64,000 bases of DNA from Alkalimonas collagenimarina (GCF_030717845.1 NZ_JAUZVZ010000010.1:1-64000); one strand, 5' to 3'. Counted from the first letter of the stretch, positions 43,009-53,716 are shown. A program made the numbers and translations. Notes: generated from the letters alone by a model not told the origin.

Positions 43009-43245
43009 GGCGGTTCCTTTTTAGTCCATTAAAAAACATAAAGTACTATGGAATTGAAATGCTATCAAATAAAAATTCACACAATAACACCAAAAAAATA
43101 ACCATACTTCCCTTCGAGTCGAATCTTTATTGCTTTTGAATTTGTGCTAGAACTTCTTATATTTATTGCGCGTCTGGATTGCGCCCAGCGCTAAATCTTT
43201 TTATGCTGGTCAATTGACAAAAGTGTGACCAATGGATGTTTCTTG

Positions 43246-45945
43246 ATGGAACTACTGCTCATCTTGCTTTCGCTGGCCTTGCTGGCAGGCTCTGTGCTCG
43301 GCTGGGTGGCATTTATTCAGCTGCAAAGTGTTCGTAAACAACTTCGTCTGTTAACACAGCAACTGAAAAACAAGCCGGCAACGCTTGCTACGCCCCATAC
43401 GAACCAGTCGTCTCAATCTCAGCAGGCGGTCAGTCGCGCAGCCGATTCGCCTTCTTCACCAGCACCAGCAACAGCGACGGTTGCACCAACTCAACCTGTA
43501 ACTCAGGCCACAGTCGCCAAAGTGACCGCCAGCAAAGTAGCCGACAGGCCAACAATAGCAGCAAAATCAGCCACCGCTCGATCGGTTGCTGGCGCCAACA
43601 GCAGCCAATTATGGGCTCAAAGCCTAAACTGGCTGGAGCAGCAGCTGATCCAACGCGGCATGGTATGGCTGGGTGGCATCGCCATGGCACTCGGTGGGAT
43701 TTTTCTGGTACGTCACTCGCTGGATGCCGGCTGGTTCACCGCGGAATTGCGCTTAATTGCTGCCAGCCTGCTTGGCTTTGCTCTGATTGCCTTCAGCGAA
43801 TGGCTGCATCAGCACGATCGGGGCCAATCTGGCTTGCAGCACTATGCCCCGGCCGCTTTTGCCGGTGCTGGTTTTATTACGCTGTACGCCACCATTTTAA
43901 CCGCTGCGCAATTTTATCAGTTGCTGCCGCTGTGGTTGGCTTTTGTGCTGCTGGCTGCAGTTGCACTCGCTGCCAGTTGGTTTGCCTTACGGCAAGGGCC
44001 GGTGCTCGCTGTCTTGGGCATTGTGGGCGCCTACGCAGTGCCTGCACTGGTATCACAGGACTCCGGAAATACCATAGCATTGTTGCTCTACACCGGCTTC
44101 GTGACCACTTCGTCGGTACTGGTTGAACAGCGGGTGCGCCGCCTCTGGCTCTGGTACCTCCCTATGGCTGGCCATATGCTGTGGCTTGGTCTGAGCTTTG
44201 CAATCGCCTCTGACAGCACCCTTTGGTTCAGCTGGTTAGCGTTGGGACTAAGTTTTGCGCTGTTAGTTTGGTGGCCTCAACTTGGCTATCGGGCACGCAG
44301 CCTGCAGCTGGCCCACCTCCCCTTAACACAATGGCTGCCGGTGCGGCGTGAAGATGTGTTGGGCGGTCTGTTGCTATTGATGGCGCTGCTGGTGGTAGTG
44401 TTAACATCAGCAGCCGTGAATTTCAGTGCCATGCTACTGCTGATGCTGCTGCTCTCTGCCGCAGCCTTTAGCCACAGCCGGACCGACTTCTGGCTGTGGA
44501 GCACCCTGCTGCTGGCGGCTGGTTATCTGCTGCGACACCCTATTCAAAACCTGACAGACAACACGCTGCCATTGTTGCTAAGCCCCGAACTTCTGCCAGC
44601 ACAACTGCTGATAGTATTGCTCAGTATCATCCCATTGCTTGGCGGCAGTCTGCGGCCAGATCGCCTGCACTGGCACAGTATGCTAGCCGTAGCACCAGTG
44701 CTGATGCTGGGTATTAGTTATGCGACTACCAGCCCTGCAGTGCAATCCCAACTGCAACCGCTCTGGCTGGGTTATGCTGCCCTGCTGACCATCCTGCAAG
44801 CCCTGCTTAGCCGCCGCAGTGGCATGCCGCTACGAGCCTTTATTCACAGTGCAGGGGCTAACTTTGCGCTCACTTTCTGTCTGGTTTTACTGCTAAGCAC
44901 AGCCGCACTCACCATCGCCATTGCCCTGCAGTTGGTGTTGATCACCCTGCTTAGTCGCAAGCAGCAATTGCCTTTACCTCTCTGGTTGATCAAGCTACTC
45001 GTCGGTTTGCTACTGCTACGGCTAACCGGTGCTGCCGTGCTCGATAGCTATCAACAGCTGACCTTGCTTGGTCTGCACTGGTCTTTTGTGCTGTATCCTG
45101 TGGTGCTGCTATGTTTTGTTATAGCCCGTAAGTTATGGCAAAACACCGGGCTAACGCCTTGGCTGGAAGGCGCCTGCCTGCATGTGCTGGCGCTTTTTGT
45201 CACAGTACAAACTCAATACTGGCTGGCCACAGGCTCCCCGCTTTATGCCTTGCTTGAACCTGCGCAGCTATCACCGCTGGTCACTGCTGTGCATGCCTGC
45301 AACTGGTTGCTGCTGGCTATCGTTTACCTGTGGCGTAGTGCTCTGGCTGGAAGCTTGCAGCAACTGTACCGGATTGCGGCCATGGCGTTGTTGGCAGCTG
45401 CGGCCCTAATGCATGGCTACCTCAGCCTGGAAGCCAATCCTTTTGCAACCAATGCCAATCTGGGTAGCTGGCTGCTGTGGAACCAATTGTTACCGCTCTG
45501 GGGTCTTCCGGCACTGCTCTGTTTCCTTTGCGCCCGGTTGGTCCCTGTCGAATTGCGCACCCTAATGCTCGGTGTTGCAACCGGTTTTGCACTGCTTTTT
45601 ATCACAGCAAGCATCCGGCATTTTTGGCAAGACGGCAGCATTGGTATTCAGCTCAGTACCTCCATGGCAGAGCATTTTAGCTACTCGGTGGTGTATTTGC
45701 TGCTGGCCATTGCCATGGTGCTAAGCGCCCAGCGCCAACAATGGCATCACATCCGCAAGGCAGGTTTTGTATTGCTGAGTCTGGTGACATTGAAGGTTTT
45801 CCTGTTCGATCTGGCAGGTTTGTCCGGCGTGCTGCGCGCTCTGTCTTTTATTGGCCTTGGCTTTAGTCTGGTACTGCTAAGCTGGTGGTTCCAGCGCAGC
45901 AGTGCCAGGCCCACCGATGCGGAAGCTGACACCGTTAAAAGCTAG
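43246..45945 (+). CDS. Large DUF2339-type polytopic membrane protein
   Basis: An 899-residue protein. It has one N-terminal helix, a charged and Ala/Thr/Pro-rich linker (about 30-130, mostly without fold), and then more than twenty hydrophobic segments, starting at QLIQRGMVWLGGIAMALGGIFLVRHSLDAGWFTAELRL, which is typical of the DUF2339 family. The C-terminal end (VLLSLVTLKVFLFDLAGLSGVLRALSFIGLGFSLVLLSW) is the most conserved part of that family. Function is unknown. The ATG at 43246 is chosen over the non-ATG start at 43225. A TGGTCA / TGACCA inverted repeat at 43207-43231 lies just upstream. Confidence 0.83.
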   Translation: MELLLILLSLALLAGSVLGWVAFIQLQSVRKQLRLLTQQLKNKPATLATPHTNQSSQSQQAVSRAADSPSSPAPATATVAPTQPVTQATVAKVTASKVADRPTIAAKSATARSVAGANSSQLWAQSLNWLEQQLIQRGMVWLGGIAMALGGIFLVRHSLDAGWFTAELRLIAASLLGFALIAFSEWLHQHDRGQSGLQHYAPAAFAGAGFITLYATILTAAQFYQLLPLWLAFVLLAAVALAASWFALRQGPVLAVLGIVGAYAVPALVSQDSGNTIALLLYTGFVTTSSVLVEQRVRRLWLWYLPMAGHMLWLGLSFAIASDSTLWFSWLALGLSFALLVWWPQLGYRARSLQLAHLPLTQWLPVRREDVLGGLLLLMALLVVVLTSAAVNFSAMLLLMLLLSAAAFSHSRTDFWLWSTLLLAAGYLLRHPIQNLTDNTLPLLLSPELLPAQLLIVLLSIIPLLGGSLRPDRLHWHSMLAVAPVLMLGISYATTSPAVQSQLQPLWLGYAALLTILQALLSRRSGMPLRAFIHSAGANFALTFCLVLLLSTAALTIAIALQLVLITLLSRKQQLPLPLWLIKLLVGLLLLRLTGAAVLDSYQQLTLLGLHWSFVLYPVVLLCFVIARKLWQNTGLTPWLEGACLHVLALFVTVQTQYWLATGSPLYALLEPAQLSPLVTAVHACNWLLLAIVYLWRSALAGSLQQLYRIAAMALLAAAALMHGYLSLEANPFATNANLGSWLLWNQLLPLWGLPALLCFLCARLVPVELRTLMLGVATGFALLFITASIRHFWQDGSIGIQLSTSMAEHFSYSVVYLLLAIAMVLSAQRQQWHHIRKAGFVLLSLVTLKVFLFDLAGLSGVLRALSFIGLGFSLVLLSWWFQRSSARPTDAEADTVKS

Positions 45946-45965
45946 TAGGGATTTTGTTCAAGGAC

Positions 45966-45982
45966 GCGGCCAATATGGCCGC
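45966..45982. terminator. GC-rich hairpin after the DUF2339 gene
   Basis: GCGGCCA-ATA-TGGCCGC is a perfect 7-bp stem about 20 bases past the stop codon, between convergent genes. No T-run follows. A second stem CACACCC / GGGTGTG (46027-46061) lies nearer the acnA stop. Confidence 0.45.
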
Positions 45983-46081
45983 TTGCAAGAGAAATGGGTG
46001 GCTCATCTGGCTTCCCTTACATAAAGCACACCCGGCGTTGCCGACACAACTAGTGGGTGTGTTCTTCTGATTACCATCATT

Positions 46082-48736
46082 TTACTGCTTCAACAACTGC
46101 TCCAGCACATACTGCAAAATGCCACCACTGCGGAAGTAGTGCAGTTCGTTTTCGGTATCGATACGGCATTGCACCTGAAAGCTTTTCACTTTGCCATCTG
46201 GCCGGATGGCTTCGACGGTCAGTGACTGGCCTACTTTCAGATCTGCGCCGAGATCGGGCAGGTTGAAATGCTCTTCACCGGTCAGTTGCAGTACCTCGAC
46301 GTTTTCGTGATGCGTAAACTGCAGCGGCAACACGCCCATGCCAACCAGGTTAGAGCGATGAATACGCTCAAAGCTTTCGGCGATCACGGCTTTAACGCCC
46401 AGCAAACGCGTGCCTTTAGCAGCCCAGTCGCGGCTGGAACCTGTGCCGTATTCTTTGCCTGCCAGTACAATCAGCGGGGTGTTCTCTTGCTGATACCGCA
46501 TAGCGGCTTCATAAATAGAGACCTTTTCATCACTGGGGAAATGTCGGGTAACGCCTCCTTCCGAGCCAGGTAACAGCTGATTACGAATGCGGATATTGGC
46601 GAAGGTACCCCGCATCATCACCTGATGGTTACCACGACGCGAACCGTAGGAGTTAAAATCTTCTGGCTTGATCCCTTGTTGTTGCAAATACTCACCAGCG
46701 GGTGCGCTGGGCTTAATAGCCCCAGCCGGTGAAATATGGTCCGTGGTGATGGAGTCACCAAACAGTGCCAAAACCCGGGCATCCTTGATCGGTTCAATCA
46801 GCACCGGTTCACCAAAGGCTTCAAAGAAAGGCGGATGCTGGATATAGGTTGATTCCTTCTGCCAGTCATAGGTACGGCTTTCATTGACAGGTAGTTTCTG
46901 CCAGTGTTCATCGCCACTAAATACATCGGCATATTGCTTGCGGAACATGGCATGATCTACTTTAGCCACCTGCTCGGCTATGGCCGCATTGCTTGGCCAG
47001 ATATCTTTTAAATACACAGGCCCTTCGCTGCCTTCGCCAAGTGATTCGCTGGTGATATCAATGGAGGTAGTGCCAGCCAGAGCATAAGCCACCACCAACG
47101 GTGGCGACGCCAACCAATTGCCTTTGACTTGCGGGTGAATACGGCCTTCAAAGTTTCGATTGCCGGATAGCACTGCTGATACGGTTAAATCCCCTTCATC
47201 AACCGCTTTAGCAATGGCATCAGGCAGCGGACCGGAGTTGCCTATGCAGGTCGTACAGCCATAGCCGACCAAATGAAAACCCAGCTGTTCTAAATACGAT
47301 GTCAGACCAGCTTTATCCAGATAATCGGTCACCACTTTTGAGCCGGGTGCTAATGAGGTTTTGACCCAGGGCTTCACATTCAGCCCTGCTTCGATGGCAT
47401 TTTTTGCCAGTAAACCAGCAGCCATCATCACGCTGGGGTTGGAGGTATTGGTGCAAGACGTTATGGCGGCAATCACCAGATCGCCATGCGTCAGTTGATG
47501 CTTCATGCCTTCCACCGGAACCTTTCGAGAAGGATCGATCGCTTGAGAAATCTCCAGTTCCATGGTCGCTTTGATATCTGGTAACGCCACTTTATCCTGC
47601 GGCCGCTTTGGCCCTGCCATCACCGGTTTAACGGTAGCAAGATCCAGCTCCAACACATCGCTAAATGCGAGCGGCTGCTCATCGTCTCGCCATAAACCCT
47701 GAGCCTTAGCATAAGCTTCAACCAACTTAATTTGTTGCTCAGAACGGCCAGACAGCTCCAGATACTTGATTGTTTCTTCATCGACAGGAAAGAAGCCACA
47801 GGTGGCGCCAAACTCGGGCGACATATTGGCGATGGTCGCTCTATCGGCCAGCGGTAAATGCGCCAAGCCTTCGCCGAAAAACTCGACAAACTTGCCAACC
47901 ACGCCTTTGGCTCGCAGCATTTGCGTGACCGTTAAGACCAAATCCGTTGCCGTGCAGCCTTCAGGCATATGACCAACCAGCTTGAAACCCACGACCTCAG
48001 GCAATAGCATCGACACAGGCTGGCCCAACATCGCAGCTTCCGCTTCAATGCCACCCACCCCCCAGCCCAGCACGCCCAGGCCATTGATCATGGTGGTATG
48101 CGAATCCGTCCCCACCAGCGTATCCGGGTAGACCAGGGTGTCGTCGCCTTTTTCTTCTGTCCAGGCTACTTTGGCCAGATACTCCAGATTGACCTGATGG
48201 CAGATACCGGTACCAGGTGGCACCACCCGGAAGTTCTGAAAGGCTTTCTGACCCCAGCGCAAAAAGGCATAGCGCTCTTTATTACGTTCTACTTCCAACG
48301 CCACGTTATCGCCAAAAGCTGCCGAATTGGCGAAGCGATCTACCATCACGGAGTGATCAATCACCAGATCCACCGCAGACAGTGGATTAATTAACTCGGC
48401 ATCGGCACCCGTTTTCGCCACTGCATCGCGCATCGCGGCTAAATCGACCAATGCGGGAACGCCAGTAAAGTCCTGCATTAGTACCCGAGCCGGTCGAAAC
48501 TGAATTTCCCGGCTGGAGCGACGTAACTCTTGCCAATCGGCAATGGCTTTCAAATCGTCGTATTGCACGCTCACGCCATCTTGATGGCGCAGTAGATTTT
48601 CTAGCAAGACCCTCAGGGATAAAGGCAGTTGGGACAAATCGCCCAGAGCTTTCGCGGCGGCATCCAAACTGTAATAGCGATAGGTTGTATCTCCCACTTT
48701 AAGCGGTGTGGCACAATCGATGGTGCGCTGACTCAT
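46082..48736 (-). CDS. acnA: Aconitate hydratase A
   Basis: AcnA interconverts citrate and isocitrate in the TCA cycle with a [4Fe-4S] cluster; in E. coli it is the stress-induced isoform. The 884-residue protein follows E. coli AcnA closely: YYSLDAAAKALGDLSQLPLSLRVLLENLLR, RVLMQDFTGVPALVDLAAMRDAV, PDTLVGTDSHTTMINGLGVLGWGVGGIEAEA, and the cluster cysteines in ITSCTNTSNPSV and GYGCTTCIGNSGPL. A GGAGT ribosome binding site precedes the ATG. fpr lies upstream on the same strand with 150 bases between. Confidence 0.95.
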   Translation of the reverse strand: MSQRTIDCATPLKVGDTTYRYYSLDAAAKALGDLSQLPLSLRVLLENLLRHQDGVSVQYDDLKAIADWQELRRSSREIQFRPARVLMQDFTGVPALVDLAAMRDAVAKTGADAELINPLSAVDLVIDHSVMVDRFANSAAFGDNVALEVERNKERYAFLRWGQKAFQNFRVVPPGTGICHQVNLEYLAKVAWTEEKGDDTLVYPDTLVGTDSHTTMINGLGVLGWGVGGIEAEAAMLGQPVSMLLPEVVGFKLVGHMPEGCTATDLVLTVTQMLRAKGVVGKFVEFFGEGLAHLPLADRATIANMSPEFGATCGFFPVDEETIKYLELSGRSEQQIKLVEAYAKAQGLWRDDEQPLAFSDVLELDLATVKPVMAGPKRPQDKVALPDIKATMELEISQAIDPSRKVPVEGMKHQLTHGDLVIAAITSCTNTSNPSVMMAAGLLAKNAIEAGLNVKPWVKTSLAPGSKVVTDYLDKAGLTSYLEQLGFHLVGYGCTTCIGNSGPLPDAIAKAVDEGDLTVSAVLSGNRNFEGRIHPQVKGNWLASPPLVVAYALAGTTSIDITSESLGEGSEGPVYLKDIWPSNAAIAEQVAKVDHAMFRKQYADVFSGDEHWQKLPVNESRTYDWQKESTYIQHPPFFEAFGEPVLIEPIKDARVLALFGDSITTDHISPAGAIKPSAPAGEYLQQQGIKPEDFNSYGSRRGNHQVMMRGTFANIRIRNQLLPGSEGGVTRHFPSDEKVSIYEAAMRYQQENTPLIVLAGKEYGTGSSRDWAAKGTRLLGVKAVIAESFERIHRSNLVGMGVLPLQFTHHENVEVLQLTGEEHFNLPDLGADLKVGQSLTVEAIRPDGKVKSFQVQCRIDTENELHYFRSGGILQYVLEQLLKQ

Positions 48737-48888
48737 GAGTCCGTACTCCTTATTTTTGATGAATGGCTTGCAAGACTATAAGCTTAGTTGATGAAAAGCC
48801 GACTGTCAGAATGACAGCCAAACTCATCAGCAAAAATTGCCTTCATACTATTGCTCACATACTTATGCTCATATACTTGGCTATGGGG

Positions 48889-49632
48889 TTAATTCCAGTA
48901 TTGTTCAACCGTGATATGACCTGGCGTCCGGCGCAGATTTTTTTGCAACCCCAGTTGTTCCAGCTCGGAACGAACGTCTTTAATCATGTCAGGATTACCG
49001 CATAACATCACTTGACTGTCTTGATCAAAATGAGCGCCAGCAGCTTCTTGCAGCTTATGCTGCTGGATCAGCTGAGGTAGCCGCTCTGATAAAGCACCGG
49101 GAACATGCTGCCGGGTCACTACCGGTTGATAATGAAACTGCTGTGGATACTGTTGCCGCCATCGCTGGATTAATTCAGAGTAAACCAGATCCTCAGCGTG
49201 ACGCACTCCATGCACCAACACCACCCGATTAAAACGTAGCCATGGCTCAGCAGTCGCCAGCATAGAAAGGTAAGGGCCAATACCGGTGCCGGTGCCAATC
49301 AGCCACAGCACCTTGCCATCTGGTACTTCACTAAGGGTAAAAAATCCGGTCGCTGGTTGGCTAACCCAAATGGCATCTCCGGCTTGCAGCGCATGCAGCC
49401 GTGGCGACACCTTACCATCGGCCACTGGTGTTAATAAGAAGTCCAAGCGTGGGTCGCCAGGCGCATTTACTAACGAATAAGCCCGCTGCATACGACCTTC
49501 ATCCGTTTCGACGGCCAGACGGACAAACTGGCCGGCAATAAAATCAAATCCCGGCAATTCTACCCGTACGCTACACAGGGTTGGATTCCAAGCCACATTT
49601 TCTGCCACCTTTGCTTCAAGCCAATTTGCCAT
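48889..49632 (-). CDS. fpr: Ferredoxin(flavodoxin)-NADP+ reductase
   Basis: Fpr transfers electrons between NADPH and ferredoxin or flavodoxin through FAD; in enterics it is induced by oxidative stress. The 247-residue protein has the FAD motif RAYSLVNAPGD, the NADP-binding WLIGTGTGIGPYLSML, VHGVRHAEDLVY, and the C-terminal FGD-like end VEQYWN with the terminal aromatic residue. The ATG at 49632 has GAGG five bases upstream and is preferred to GTG at 49638. It is divergent from the prenyltransferase-frd operon. Confidence 0.92.
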   Translation of the reverse strand: MANWLEAKVAENVAWNPTLCSVRVELPGFDFIAGQFVRLAVETDEGRMQRAYSLVNAPGDPRLDFLLTPVADGKVSPRLHALQAGDAIWVSQPATGFFTLSEVPDGKVLWLIGTGTGIGPYLSMLATAEPWLRFNRVVLVHGVRHAEDLVYSELIQRWRQQYPQQFHYQPVVTRQHVPGALSERLPQLIQQHKLQEAAGAHFDQDSQVMLCGNPDMIKDVRSELEQLGLQKNLRRTPGHITVEQYWN

Positions 49633-49719
49633 TGCCACCTCGTGCCTACCAGAAGAACAACCAGCCTAAAATACCCGACTAATTTAGTCAACTATTAAAG
49701 CCTGCTAATCGGCTTTTGC

Positions 49720-49759
49720 TTGGGCTGGATCAATGCATGTCATAACGACTTGCTATACT
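49720..49759 (+). promoter_or_regulatory. FNR-like site and extended -10 promoter of the prenyltransferase-frd operon
   Basis: TTGGGCTGGATCAA (49720-49733) matches the FNR consensus TTGAT-N4-ATCAA at 8 of 10 positions. TGCTATACT, an extended -10 element, is at 49751-49759, which predicts a start of transcription near 49766-49768. The site centre (49726.5) is then about 40-41 bases upstream, the position used by class II FNR-activated promoters. Confidence 0.55.
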
Positions 49760-49779
49760 GTGGAGATATCTATCCTCAA

Positions 49780-50697
49780 GTGACCTCAAAATCTGTGCTC
49801 AAAATTCTCTGTGGTGTTGCCCGTTTACCTTTTCTGACCCTGACAGCCTTGTGCATCGCACTTGCCGCAAGTAGTGTATGGTATCAGTACGGTCACTTTT
49901 CTCTGTCGCTAACAGGGTTGGTATTGCTGATGGCACTGGCCGCCCATATCAGTGTGAATGCTTTTAACGAGTACTTTGATTTTCACTCCGGCCTCGATCA
50001 CTTAACGGAACGTACGCCTTTTAGTGGCGGAAGTGGCACCCTGGTTGCCGCGCCCGAACAAACCAAATTAGCCTTGCTGCTGGCCATCAGTTGCTTGCTG
50101 TTCGTAACGGTAGCGGGATTATGGCTTGGCGCCCAACATGGTTGGCAGTTACTTTGGCTTGGTATACCGGGAGTCCTGCTGATATACAGTTACACCCAGT
50201 ACGTTAATAAGTTGCCCCTACTTTGCCTGATCGCGCCCGGTCTTGGCTTTGGTGGCTTTATGACCCTTGGTGCTTACTGGGTTCTGGCCGGTCAACTTGA
50301 TGCCTTGGCACTAAGTGTCTCAGCGCTATTGGCTTTGCTGATTAGTAATCTGTTGCTGCTGAATCAATTCCCGGATGTCGACGCTGATCAACAAGTCGGA
50401 CGTCGCCATCTCCCCATCGTGTTGGGGCGAAAACCCAGTGCTCATATTTATCGAGGCCTACTCGTCAGCTGCTATGCTCTATTGCTACTGGCTGTTTGGC
50501 AACAATGGCTGCCTGCATTTAGTTTGCTTGCTTTGTTCACCTTACCGCTCGCCTTGGTATTGATGCGTGATGTATCGCGCTATGCCGATGCACCCAAGCA
50601 ACTGGTGCCGACACTGGGGCGCAATGTACTGCTGACACATGCCCTGCCTGCTTTGGTTTTAGCCGGGCTGATACTGGAAAAAACACTTGGAGCTTAA
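49780..50697 (+). CDS. UbiA-family prenyltransferase (MenA-like)
   Basis: UbiA-family enzymes attach polyprenyl chains to aromatic rings within the membrane. The protein has about 305 residues and eight or nine hydrophobic segments. The first prenyl-diphosphate/Mg site is NAFNEYFDFHSGLDHLTERTPFSGGSGTL, close to the N-x-Y-x-D-x6-D pattern of MenA; the second is NQFPDVDADQQVGRRHLPIVLGR. MenA converts DHNA to demethylmenaquinone. The open frame extends to a TTG at 49720, but that would put the start inside the FNR-like site, so GTG at 49780 is preferred; GTG 49795 is possible. The stop is followed directly by frdA. The exact aromatic substrate is inferred. Confidence 0.82.
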   Translation: MTSKSVLKILCGVARLPFLTLTALCIALAASSVWYQYGHFSLSLTGLVLLMALAAHISVNAFNEYFDFHSGLDHLTERTPFSGGSGTLVAAPEQTKLALLLAISCLLFVTVAGLWLGAQHGWQLLWLGIPGVLLIYSYTQYVNKLPLLCLIAPGLGFGGFMTLGAYWVLAGQLDALALSVSALLALLISNLLLLNQFPDVDADQQVGRRHLPIVLGRKPSAHIYRGLLVSCYALLLLAVWQQWLPAFSLLALFTLPLALVLMRDVSRYADAPKQLVPTLGRNVLLTHALPALVLAGLILEKTLGA

Positions 50698-52488
50698 ATG
50701 AAGCAACTAACAACCGATGTGCTGATTGTAGGTGGCGGTGGTGCAGGCCTGCGGAGTGCGATAGCGGCAGCCGAAGCTCAGCCATCACTGAGCATTCATC
50801 TGCTTTCCAAGGTCTATCCAATGCGCTCGCATACCGTAGCTGCCGAGGGGGGAGCAGCGGCCGTGACCTTGCAGCACGACAGTATTGCCGCTCATTTTGA
50901 AGATACCGTGGCTGGGAGTGACTGGTTAGCTGAGCAGGGGGTGGTCGATTTTTTCGTCAAACATGCCTATCAGGAGTTGGTGCAGCTGGAGCATTGGGGC
51001 TGCCCGTGGAGTCGGCAAGCATCCGGGCAGGTGCAGGTTCGTCGCTTTGGCGGCATGAAAACCGAGCGCACTTGGTTTGCGGCCGACAAAACCGGTTTTC
51101 ATATTCTACACACGCTATTTCAGACCTCGCTGAAGTATCCTAGCATTCATCGTCTGGACGAGTATTTTTTACTGGATTTGCTGGTGCATGAACAAGCGAT
51201 TGTTGGCGTACTGGCGATTGAAATTGCCAGCGGAGAGCTGCTGCAGATCCTCGCCAGCAGTGTGATTTTGGCCACCGGCGGTGCTGGTCGGGTTTTTCAG
51301 TTTAATACCAATGGCGGCATTGTCACCGGTGATGGCATGGCATTGGCCTACCGTCATGGTGTGGCGCTTCGCGATATGGAGTTCGTGCAATACCACCCCA
51401 CTGGCTTGCCCGGTTCAGGCATACTGATCACCGAAGCCTGCCGCGGTGAAGGCGGTATTTTGCTAAATAAAGATGGTTATCGTTATCTACAGGATTATGG
51501 CCTTGGCCCGGAAACCCCGCTGGGCCAGCCGCAGAATAAAACCATGGAATTAGGCCCACGCGATAAGTTGTCGCAAGCCTTCTGGCATGAGCAACAACAA
51601 GGCCGCACCATACAACACCCACAAGGCGATGTTGTGCATCTGGATTTACGCCATTTAGGCCAGCGTTACTTGCTGGAACGTCTGCCTTTTATTTGCGAGT
51701 TGGCGAAAGCCTATGTCAATATTGACCCAGTAACAGCCCCCATCCCCATTCGCCCGGCTGTGCATTACACCATGGGTGGTATTCTGACCGACGCCCACTG
51801 TGCCACCAGCATTCGCGGACTGTTCGCCGTGGGCGAATGTGCATCCGTCGGTCTGCATGGCGCCAACCGGCTTGGCTCCAACTCGCTCAGTGAATTGCTG
51901 GTGTTTGGCAAGGTAGCGGGTGAGCAAGCTGCAGCTCACTGCAGCCAAACCAAGGTCAGTGATGCGGTGATGCAGGAACTAACCGACAAGGCCGCGGGGC
52001 CCATTCGGCAGCTACGGCAGGGTGATGGCACCGAACAATGGGCTGATATCCGTCAACAACTGGCGCAAACCATGGAACAAGGCTGCGGTATTTATCGCGA
52101 TGAACAGGGACTGACTGCCTCATTGCTGGCGATTGCCGATTTAAAACGCCGTTATCAGCAACTAAAGGTTGGCGATAGCGGCCTCGCATTCAATACCGAA
52201 TTGCTGCACGCACTGGAACTCGGCTTTAGCCTGGATGTCGCCGAAGCCATGTGTCAGGCCGCGCTGTTACGAAAAGAATCCCGTGGCGCCCATCAGCGCC
52301 GTGATGCCAACTATACCAAGCGCAACGATAAAAACTTCTTACAACATAGTCTGGCGTATTATCAGGAAGACCAAGCCCCGCGCATCGACTGGCAAGCCGT
52401 CGATTGCAGCATGATGCCACCGGCGGCTCGTTTGTATGGTGACGCTGCTAAGCAACAGGCAGCATCGACTTCGGAGAAACCGGTATGA
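50698..52488 (+). CDS. frdA: Fumarate reductase flavoprotein subunit
   Basis: FrdA reduces fumarate to succinate with covalent FAD during anaerobic respiration. The 596-residue protein has [20 protein letters not shown] (FAD binding), the histidine for covalent flavin in [26 protein letters not shown], the active-site region [26 protein letters not shown], and [12 protein letters not shown]...[31 protein letters not shown]. It starts at the prenyltransferase stop and overlaps frdB by 4 bases. FrdA rather than SdhA is favoured by the frdABCD order and the short, dihaem-less anchor subunits. Confidence 0.95.
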   Translation: MKQLTTDVLIVGGGGAGLRSAIAAAEAQPSLSIHLLSKVYPMRSHTVAAEGGAAAVTLQHDSIAAHFEDTVAGSDWLAEQGVVDFFVKHAYQELVQLEHWGCPWSRQASGQVQVRRFGGMKTERTWFAADKTGFHILHTLFQTSLKYPSIHRLDEYFLLDLLVHEQAIVGVLAIEIASGELLQILASSVILATGGAGRVFQFNTNGGIVTGDGMALAYRHGVALRDMEFVQYHPTGLPGSGILITEACRGEGGILLNKDGYRYLQDYGLGPETPLGQPQNKTMELGPRDKLSQAFWHEQQQGRTIQHPQGDVVHLDLRHLGQRYLLERLPFICELAKAYVNIDPVTAPIPIRPAVHYTMGGILTDAHCATSIRGLFAVGECASVGLHGANRLGSNSLSELLVFGKVAGEQAAAHCSQTKVSDAVMQELTDKAAGPIRQLRQGDGTEQWADIRQQLAQTMEQGCGIYRDEQGLTASLLAIADLKRRYQQLKVGDSGLAFNTELLHALELGFSLDVAEAMCQAALLRKESRGAHQRRDANYTKRNDKNFLQHSLAYYQEDQAPRIDWQAVDCSMMPPAARLYGDAAKQQAASTSEKPV

Positions 52489-53318
52489 AGCAGCCCGAGA
52501 CTAAACCGTCTGATATGCAACACCTCAGCGTGGCTATCCAGCGCTATCGACCTGAGCAGGATGATACTCCTGTCTGGCAATCGTATCAGGTGCCATACGA
52601 TGACAGCACCTCAGTGCTCGATGCATTGCACTGGATTAAAGAACATCAGGACAGCAGCTTAACCTACCGCTGGTCGTGCCGGATGGCTATTTGTGGCTCT
52701 TGTGGCGTCATGGTGGATGGCACACCAAAACTGGGCTGCAAAACGTTTTTGCGCGACTACCCACAGGGTCTTAAAGTGGCTGCTTTGGCAAACTTCCCGA
52801 TCGAGAAAGATCTGGTGGTCGACATGAGTCGCTTCTTGCAGCACCTCACAACCATCAAGCCATATCTGATTGGCGAGCCCAGCCTCGTTCAGGCCGGTTC
52901 AGCTTCAGCTGGCTCAGACCAGCCCAGTTCAGCAGCCTTGCAACCGCAGCTACAAAGCCCGGAACAAGTCAAACGCTATCAGCAGTTTGCCAACTGCATC
53001 AATTGCGGCCTCTGTTATTCCGCTTGCCCACAATTTGGCTTAAACCCAGAGTTTTTAGGCCCAGCTGCCATTGCGCTGGCTCATCGTTACAATCTGGATA
53101 GCCGCGATCAAGGCAAAGCAGAGCGGCAACCGGCACTCAACAGCAAGGATGGCGTCTGGAGCTGCACCTTTGTTGGCTTTTGCTCGACCGTCTGTCCAAA
53201 AGGCGTCGACCCGGCGGCGGCTATCAACCAGGGGAAAATCGTTTCAACCATGGATGGCGTGATCCAATGGTTTAGCCCAAAACAACTGGATGCAACCCCG
53301 CAGGAGCCAACCTCATGA
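52485..53318 (+). CDS. frdB: Fumarate reductase iron-sulfur subunit
   Basis: FrdB carries electrons from quinol to FrdA through three clusters. The 277-residue protein has the [2Fe-2S] cysteines in [16 protein letters not shown]...C, the [4Fe-4S] set in [12 protein letters not shown], and the [3Fe-4S] set in [22 protein letters not shown] serine/alanine-rich insertion (about residues 135-155, [17 protein letters not shown]) and a slightly longer N-terminus make it longer than E. coli FrdB (244). It overlaps frdA and frdC by 4 bases each. Confidence 0.95.
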   Translation: MKQPETKPSDMQHLSVAIQRYRPEQDDTPVWQSYQVPYDDSTSVLDALHWIKEHQDSSLTYRWSCRMAICGSCGVMVDGTPKLGCKTFLRDYPQGLKVAALANFPIEKDLVVDMSRFLQHLTTIKPYLIGEPSLVQAGSASAGSDQPSSAALQPQLQSPEQVKRYQQFANCINCGLCYSACPQFGLNPEFLGPAAIALAHRYNLDSRDQGKAERQPALNSKDGVWSCTFVGFCSTVCPKGVDPAAAINQGKIVSTMDGVIQWFSPKQLDATPQEPTS

Positions 53319-53716
53319 GCCGAAAACCCTATCAGCCGTCAATGCCAGCGGATTGGTGGTTAAAGCATCCGGCCTATCGCTTTTATATGCTGCGCGAAGC
53401 TACCGTCCTGCCCCTGCTGTTTTTTATCGGTAGCCTGCTGTATGGCTTGTATTGCTTAAGCCAAGGCGAAGCCAGCTGGCTTGTCTGGCTGAGCTGGCTG
53501 CAACAGCCTTGGGTGATGGCGCTGAATGGGCTGGCACTTGTCGCCAGCTTATTCCATGCCTTCACGTTTTTTCGTTTATTTCCACAGGTGATGCCGCTGC
53601 GCGTAGGTAGCCGTACTCTGCCAGCCGGTTGGATGATTGCCGGGCAATGGTTTGGTGTGCTGCTGGTCTTTCTGGCACTGTGGTGGTTATTGGGAGCCTA
53701 CCATGTCATTAACTAA
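53315..53716 (+). CDS. frdC: Fumarate reductase membrane anchor subunit C
   Basis: FrdC and FrdD anchor the enzyme and bind menaquinol. The 133-residue protein has three hydrophobic helices and the family start [37 protein letters not shown], including the conserved Glu in REAT that takes part in quinol oxidation. It overlaps frdB by 4 and frdD by 14 bases. Confidence 0.93.
   Translation: MSRKPYQPSMPADWWLKHPAYRFYMLREATVLPLLFFIGSLLYGLYCLSQGEASWLVWLSWLQQPWVMALNGLALVASLFHAFTFFRLFPQVMPLRVGSRTLPAGWMIAGQWFGVLLVFLALWWLLGAYHVIN

Noticed and set aside
43611-44126. 171-codon open frame on the plus strand
   Set aside because: Alternative frame inside the DUF2339 gene, Cys/Arg-rich, without a start signal.
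49720-49779. TTG at 49720 as the prenyltransferase start
   Set aside because: It would lie inside the FNR-like site and upstream of the -10 element, and the extra residues do not resemble the family.
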